8,645 nt of DNA from Nitrospinota bacterium (GTDB lineage Bacteria; Nitrospirota; Nitrospiria; Nitrospirales; UBA8639). Shown piece by piece: positions 5,220-8,645 of the stretch. Numbering within the stretch: the stretch's first letter is position 1; each line of letters opens with the position of its first letter. The notes under the pieces were generated by a model. That model had not been told where the DNA came from. It saw nothing but the letters and a program-made list of their open reading frames with translations, and ran no database searches. A program made the translations under genes and the position numbers. The stretch covers positions 1-8,645 of the forward strand of contig JADFRB010000052.1 of the NCBI GenBank assembly GCA_022561525.1. Direction: 5' to 3'.

Positions 5220-5938
5220 TTGTCCGCAATGGTCTTGAGCCCGTCGATTTCTTCGTACAATCTCATAAAGTCTTCCCAGCCATGTTGCCGCAGATCTTGA
5301 AGCGTCCCACGAATTGCTGGCAACGACCGCTCGGTTTCATGTTCAATATGCCCCACCACTTGAATTGCGGCAAGATAGTCCTTCTGATCATGCAGCCACA
5401 ACAGGCCACGCAAGGTACGCATGAGGCGTTCAGCAATATCCGACTCCATGGTCCCAAACATTTTCTCACGCCCAGCCGCAACTAGGAGACCTTGTCGCAT
5501 TGCAATAAGAATGGTTTTGAGTTCCCGCTCACATTGCAGACGAATATGACTTGCGTCAAAGGACAAGTCAGAAAAATGGTCAGGGCCAGCCAGACACAGG
5601 TGGCATTGCTGAATTTCAAGAAATTCCAAAGGAAAGGTGTCAAGCGATCCTTCAATATACACAGGCGTCATGATCAGGGGAGCGGCAATTTTCGCTTTTC
5701 CAAGCTTCACCCCATCCTTGGCTAACTCTCGGAGCATGGGTAAATCAATGTTGTTGAGGATCACCACGCTTTTGGCAAGTTGTTTCTTGGGATCGAAAGC
5801 TGGGGTCGCGATTGCCCCAAAGCTTGTGATTGCCAGACAATTCGAGCCCGCCAATTCTTGAACACGGAGTACAAACCTTTTCACCGGCTCCTGCATTCCA
5901 CTCGTCAGTTGATCGATATTCACTATGGCTTGGCTCAT
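5213..5938 (-). CDS. Nucleotidyltransferase-like protein of unknown function
   Basis: This is a 241-residue cytosolic protein with no signal peptide or membrane segment. Residues 36-66 (AITSFGAIATPAF followed by a KSVVILNNID strand) resemble the first strands of a nucleotidyltransferase fold. The usual GS-x-x-R-G-D catalytic signature is replaced by FGAIATPAF, so catalysis is doubtful. FPLEFLEIQQCHLCLAGPD (102-120) and HIRLQCERELKTILIAMRQG (131-150) look like the conserved middle of a family I recall near TPM/LemA genes. The C-terminal part (150-241) is helical. The fold assignment is an inference. The ATG at 5938 has AGGGG about 9 nt upstream. The gene overlaps the TPM gene by 7 nt and probably leads the NT-like/TPM/LemA transcript. 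Confidence 0.65.
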   Translation of the reverse strand: MSQAIVNIDQLTSGMQEPVKRFVLRVQELAGSNCLAITSFGAIATPAFDPKKQLAKSVVILNNIDLPMLRELAKDGVKLGKAKIAAPLIMTPVYIEGSLDTFPLEFLEIQQCHLCLAGPDHFSDLSFDASHIRLQCERELKTILIAMRQGLLVAAGREKMFGTMESDIAERLMRTLRGLLWLHDQKDYLAAIQVVGHIEHETERSLPAIRGTLQDLRQHGWEDFMRLYEEIDGLKTIADKW

Positions 5939-6217
5939 TTAAGATCCCCTTACCTAAGAATAAATACCTTAGGATGCCGGTAAATGAAAGTGAGGGTCAC
6001 TTCAAAACAGACATGTTGAGATTGATGAAGGGAAGGCACCTAAATCAGGGTAACTCACTAGTGGAAGGCATGCAAGGGGAAAACAAAAAGACGGATGAAA
6101 CCAATCAGCAACTCAAGAGGAAAAGTACTAAAAAATTTTCGTGATGCGTCACATTATACTCAAAGGTGATTGTATAAAAACCCTAAGGCGTAAAACAATT
6201 TCCAGAGGCTTGCCTCC
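5939..6217. promoter_or_regulatory. 279-bp A-rich leader with hairpins and candidate -10 boxes
   Basis: No gene is visible. On the minus strand TATAAT (6158-6153) and TACAAT (6174-6169) are candidate -10 boxes for the NT-like/TPM/LemA transcript. TACAAT has a weak TTGTTT 18 bp upstream. Use of either would give a leader of about 210 nt. Two small perfect hairpins lie in that leader: AAGTGA GGG TCACTT (5988-6002) and CCTAAG, 9 nt, CTTAGG (5953-5973), the latter near the Shine-Dalgarno region. GAGGC TT GCCTC (6205-6216) directly follows the barrel-gene stop and may be a weak terminator. Confidence 0.35.
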
Positions 6218-7849
6218 CTACTGCACTTGCTGCAAACTCCACAGGGGATCGCGGATGGTCTGCAATGTGGGAGCCAAGGTGAGTTCCATGCGCACCTGAA
6301 GATCGACGCGCTGAGGAATCCCATAGCGGAGCAATCCGTCGGGGTGCTCCCATTCCAACGCCCGGCTTACCTCTTGTCGCCGCAACTCACCGAGCGGATC
6401 GTCCCCAAATTCCCCTTCCTCAAAAAAGGTCCGTGGCGTGCCATATTGGGTCAAGACCAATTGCCGCACCCGATCAAACGTTTGAAGAATGCTGGGAGTG
6501 GGTTGATTCGGATCAAAATCAATGATCAAGACGGTCCGTTGGAGTATGCGATCATCATGCGCGAGCACCAGTCGTTGCCGCTGCGGAATGAGCGGCAGCA
6601 GTTGCACTTCATAAATCAACAAGCCGGGTCGCTCCTGAGATACCACGAAGCCTTGTTGGGTAAGGCGATCACGAACCTCACCAAGAGGCGTGCCGAGCCG
6701 GAGTGAATTGAACAATTCGAGTCCTGAGGTAGGAACCTCGCCAGGTCGAGAGGTTCGCGGGGCCATCACCAGTGTCGCCGCCGGCTTGTCAAATTCAATC
6801 CGCCAAAACAGGCCAAACCGGAACGATTCCGTATCACCGCCCGAAGTGGGGTCACGAGTGATCCAATCCATTTCCACCCCCAAAGTATGCGCCTCATACC
6901 GGACGCGATAATTCACATTGGTCGTCATGGTCGTCGCACTGATCGCCCCCGGACTCATGCGATCCTGAAACAAAATCCGCTGGCTGAAATTCAACGTATT
7001 CGACCCATAGACCAAGTTCAAGTTCACACTCGGCTGCCAATCCTGACTATCGCTCGCCGGATTCAGGACCCGGCGAGACAACACCTGCGGACCCACCGTC
7101 CCACTGACTTCTTGATGGGCAAACGCGTACACCACCCCCGTCTTCCCCTGCCAGGTGGTCGTATTGGTCGACCCCACACCATGAGGGTTTAGAAACTGAT
7201 AAAAGAAATCGGCATTCCCCGTGATGTTCGGGAACAGCGGTTTGGTCAAGCCAACAGAGAGGCTCGTGGTCGTTGTGTCGGTGGAGAGATTTTCGGTTTC
7301 CTGCTCTTGAATGAAGCCATCCGCACGGATGGTGAGATTATCAATCACCGAGGTGAAAACTGGGCCGGATAACCCGAGCCCCGCGGTATAGGTATCCAAC
7401 GGATTAGCCGTTCCGCGATTGTTGCGAAAGTGCTGAAACCGACCACGGGCTTGCAGCCCGGTGGGAAATCGCCAGCCAACATGCCCCTCCTCCGAACGCA
7501 ACCCGGGGGTAATCACTGCCCCCGCCGGTTGATAGTCCTGACTATAGTCTTCATACCGAATTCGGTAATTCAGTGGCGATTTACCTTGTCCACTGATTTG
7601 CAAAAACAATCCATGCCCCTGCCGATCCTGTCCAAGCGCGGCGGTCGTTCCTCCACCATGATCGCCGGTGAAATAATCCGCTTCAGCTTCAATCGTGACC
7701 TGGTCTTGGCCCAGAGGGAGTTGATTTTCCCAAGCCAACCCCACCACTTGCTGGTTCCGGTTCAGCGTGCCAGTGTTTCGTTTCAGCACATGTTGGATAA
7801 ATGAAGGGGGAGGCATGCAAGCGGAATGAGTGAAAAGAGATTCTTCCAA
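6218..7849 (-). CDS. Outer-membrane beta-barrel-like protein, 5'-truncated
   Basis: The open frame is 543 residues. Residues about 30-355 have the alternating pattern and aromatic belt of outer-membrane strands: TLNRNQQVVGLAWENQLPL, QVTIEAEADYFTGDHGG, GLFLQISGQGKSPLNYRIRYED, ADFFYQFL, and a last strand FRFGLFWRIEF. A linker (357-377) leads to a soluble C-terminal domain (378-543) that begins ELFNSLRLGTPLGEVRDRLTQQGF. This opening resembles a short BamE-like or small mixed fold, but I do not recognise the family. The first in-frame codon is TTG just after an in-frame TAA, with no Shine-Dalgarno and no signal peptide. A barrel protein needs a signal, so the 5' end is probably missing and the gene may be a pseudogene. 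It faces vapBC, whose arrival could have cut it. The exact start is unknown. Confidence 0.6.
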   Translation of the reverse strand: MEESLFTHSACMPPPSFIQHVLKRNTGTLNRNQQVVGLAWENQLPLGQDQVTIEAEADYFTGDHGGGTTAALGQDRQGHGLFLQISGQGKSPLNYRIRYEDYSQDYQPAGAVITPGLRSEEGHVGWRFPTGLQARGRFQHFRNNRGTANPLDTYTAGLGLSGPVFTSVIDNLTIRADGFIQEQETENLSTDTTTTSLSVGLTKPLFPNITGNADFFYQFLNPHGVGSTNTTTWQGKTGVVYAFAHQEVSGTVGPQVLSRRVLNPASDSQDWQPSVNLNLVYGSNTLNFSQRILFQDRMSPGAISATTMTTNVNYRVRYEAHTLGVEMDWITRDPTSGGDTESFRFGLFWRIEFDKPAATLVMAPRTSRPGEVPTSGLELFNSLRLGTPLGEVRDRLTQQGFVVSQERPGLLIYEVQLLPLIPQRQRLVLAHDDRILQRTVLIIDFDPNQPTPSILQTFDRVRQLVLTQYGTPRTFFEEGEFGDDPLGELRRQEVSRALEWEHPDGLLRYGIPQRVDLQVRMELTLAPTLQTIRDPLWSLQQVQ

Positions 7850-7908
7850 AATGGGATGGGAAAATTAAACCAGCTCCCCTTCCACCTCTCCCATTCACAT
7901 CACAAGGC

Positions 7909-7937
7909 TTGACAGAGGCCCTCACCCCAATTAATAT
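7909..7937 (+). promoter_or_regulatory. vapBC promoter
   Basis: TTGACA (7909-7914) is separated by exactly 17 bp from TAATAT (7932-7937). Both boxes are close to the sigma70-type consensus. The expected start falls near 7944, inside the inverted repeat that precedes vapB, so a repressor bound there would block initiation. Confidence 0.7.
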
Positions 7938-7939
7938 CG

Positions 7940-7958
7940 ATGTGTAAACCTTACACAT
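7940..7958. promoter_or_regulatory. Putative VapBC autoregulatory operator
   Basis: ATGTGTAA (7940-7947) and TTACACAT (7951-7958) form a perfect inverted repeat with 8-bp arms and a 3-nt centre (ACC). It lies between the -10 box and the vapB start. VapB antitoxins typically bind such repeats alone or with VapC to repress their own operon. The position makes this the natural operator. Confidence 0.65.
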
Positions 7959-7968
7959 GGGGGATATG

Positions 7969-8181
7969 ATGCCAACAAATCTTGCCATTGAGGACGCCTT
8001 ATTGAAAAAGGCCCTGAAGGCGGGTGGCCTCCGCACGAAGAAGGAGACGGTCACAAAGGCATTAGAAGAATTCATTCAACGCCGACAGCAGCGGAAAATC
8101 CTCCGCGCCATGGGCTCAATCGAATTTCGCAAAGGCTGGCAGTATAAGGCCGATCGGCGGGATCGTGAATCTTGTCGTTGA
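7969..8181 (+). CDS. vapB: VapB family antitoxin
   Basis: This is a 70-residue antitoxin of the VapB type with a short N-terminal DNA-binding part, MPTNLAIEDALLKKALKAGG. It continues with LRTKKETVTKALEEFIQRRQQRKILRAMGSIEF, a form frequent in this antitoxin family, and a C-terminal tail (about 45-70) expected to wrap around VapC. Three in-frame ATGs lie at 7957, 7966 and 7969. The run GGGGG (7959-7963) gives best Shine-Dalgarno spacing (5 nt) for 7969, which also gives the usual MPTNL start. Starting at 7957 would place the operator arm inside the gene. The 3' end overlaps vapC by 17 nt, so the two are cotranscribed and coupled. The pair is divergent from the truncated barrel gene. Confidence 0.85.
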   Translation: MPTNLAIEDALLKKALKAGGLRTKKETVTKALEEFIQRRQQRKILRAMGSIEFRKGWQYKADRRDRESCR

Positions 8182-8581
8182 TACGTCAGTATGGTCGCTG
8201 GTCCTTCGGCGGTCTCAGGTCGAGGAAAACAACCCCCTTGTTCAAGCCTTTCGGTCTCATATCGAGCAGGGGGATGGAATGTTTTTGATCGGGAATATTC
8301 TTCAGGAACTTTTGGACGGCATCAGGTTGCCACGTGACTTTCAACGCCTCCTGACACTGCTTGAGCCATTTCCTCTTCTCGAGTTGACTCGGGAGACCTA
8401 TGTCGCTGCTTCACAACTTCGAAACATCTGTCGCGCGAAGGGGGTCAACGCTGGCCCCATTGATTTCTTAATCGCGGCAGCGTGTATGGATCATGGGTTT
8501 CCCCTGTTAACTGCCGATCGTGATTTTTTCCATATCGCCAACTGTTCAGATCTCGTGGTAATTCCACCCTCTATGAATTAA
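8165..8581 (+). CDS. vapC: VapC family PIN-domain toxin (ribonuclease)
   Basis: This is a 138-residue PIN-domain endoribonuclease, the toxin of a type II toxin-antitoxin pair. Acidic active-site residues are in the expected places: Asp6 (LVVDTSVW), Glu48 (NILQELLDG), Asp100 (AGPIDFLIAA) and Asp118 (LLTADRDF, with Asp120 nearby). Members cleave tRNA or rRNA; the target here cannot be read from sequence. The start is a GTG at 8165, overlapping vapB by 17 nt with GGCGGG close upstream. The length is normal and all catalytic positions are intact, so it appears functional. It ends 6 nt before a short palindrome that may be its terminator. Confidence 0.9.
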   Translation: MNLVVDTSVWSLVLRRSQVEENNPLVQAFRSHIEQGDGMFLIGNILQELLDGIRLPRDFQRLLTLLEPFPLLELTRETYVAASQLRNICRAKGVNAGPIDFLIAAACMDHGFPLLTADRDFFHIANCSDLVVIPPSMN

Positions 8582-8586
8582 CTTGG

Positions 8587-8610
8587 TAGGGTGGGGCATC
8601 GCCCACCATA
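8587..8610. repeat. Dispersed-type palindrome downstream of vapC
   Basis: GGTGGG (8590-8595) and CCCACC (8602-8607) are perfect inverted repeats around GCATCG, with TA...TA pairs outside. The TAGGGTGGG...CCCACC motif resembles a repeat I recall scattered in many bacterial genomes. It is well placed to end vapBC transcription, but no T-run follows. The rest of the window (8611-8645) shows nothing further. Confidence 0.5.
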
Positions 8611-8645
8611 AATTCTGTATGATTCCCCGCCGAGTGGCCTTTTCT

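Noticed and set aside
7689..8075. 128-residue minus-strand frame spanning the vapB start and barrel 5' end
   Set aside because: I tested it as a possible frameshifted N-terminus of the barrel protein. It has no signal peptide or barrel character and is antisense to vapB and its control region.

Overview
The window (about 50% GC by eye) looks like a bacterial chromosome segment, most likely from Nitrospirota (Nitrospira-like). That assignment rests on remembered protein resemblance and on the ihfA-merR gene pair, not on a search. Nine protein genes are supported. Seven lie on the minus strand and read right to left. A vapBC toxin-antitoxin pair at the right end is on the plus strand. I see no rRNA, tRNA, CRISPR array or transposase gene.

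Reading the minus strand from right to left, the first gene (6218-7849) is an outer-membrane beta-barrel-like protein. It has no signal peptide and appears to have lost its 5' end next to vapBC. After a 279-bp non-coding leader comes a three-gene membrane cassette. It consists of a degenerate nucleotidyltransferase-like protein (5213-5938), a secreted, membrane-anchored TPM-domain protein with a glycine-rich tail (4386-5219, overlapping the previous gene by 7 nt), and a LemA-family protein (3730-4302). A bactofilin (3125-3550) follows and may belong to the same envelope or cytoskeletal theme. Further left are (R)-citramalate synthase (cimA, 912-2648), the IHF alpha subunit (ihfA, 868-1143) and a small MerR-type regulator (257-628).

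Two things stand out. First, the cimA frame loses family resemblance after about residue 467. It then runs through the ihfA promoter and 232 nt into ihfA in another frame, so the normal C-terminal end of the enzyme is missing. Second, the intergenic spaces of the left 3 kb hold long imperfect palindromes: two next to each other at 10-85 and 131-255, one at 683-868 and one at 2729-2888. The three larger ones each end within 2 nt of a CTAG on their right side, and two of those CTAGs contain the TAG stop codon of a flanking gene. Two of the elements share a hairpin-apex core with compensatory base changes. They look like REP/MITE-type mobile DNA that has accumulated at gene ends, where it may act as terminators or leader structures.

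The vapBC module has a very clear control region: a consensus-like promoter (TTGACA, 17 bp, TAATAT) followed by a perfect 8-bp-arm inverted repeat running into the start region. This is a good candidate for the VapBC autoregulatory operator. A short palindrome of a widely dispersed type lies just after vapC.
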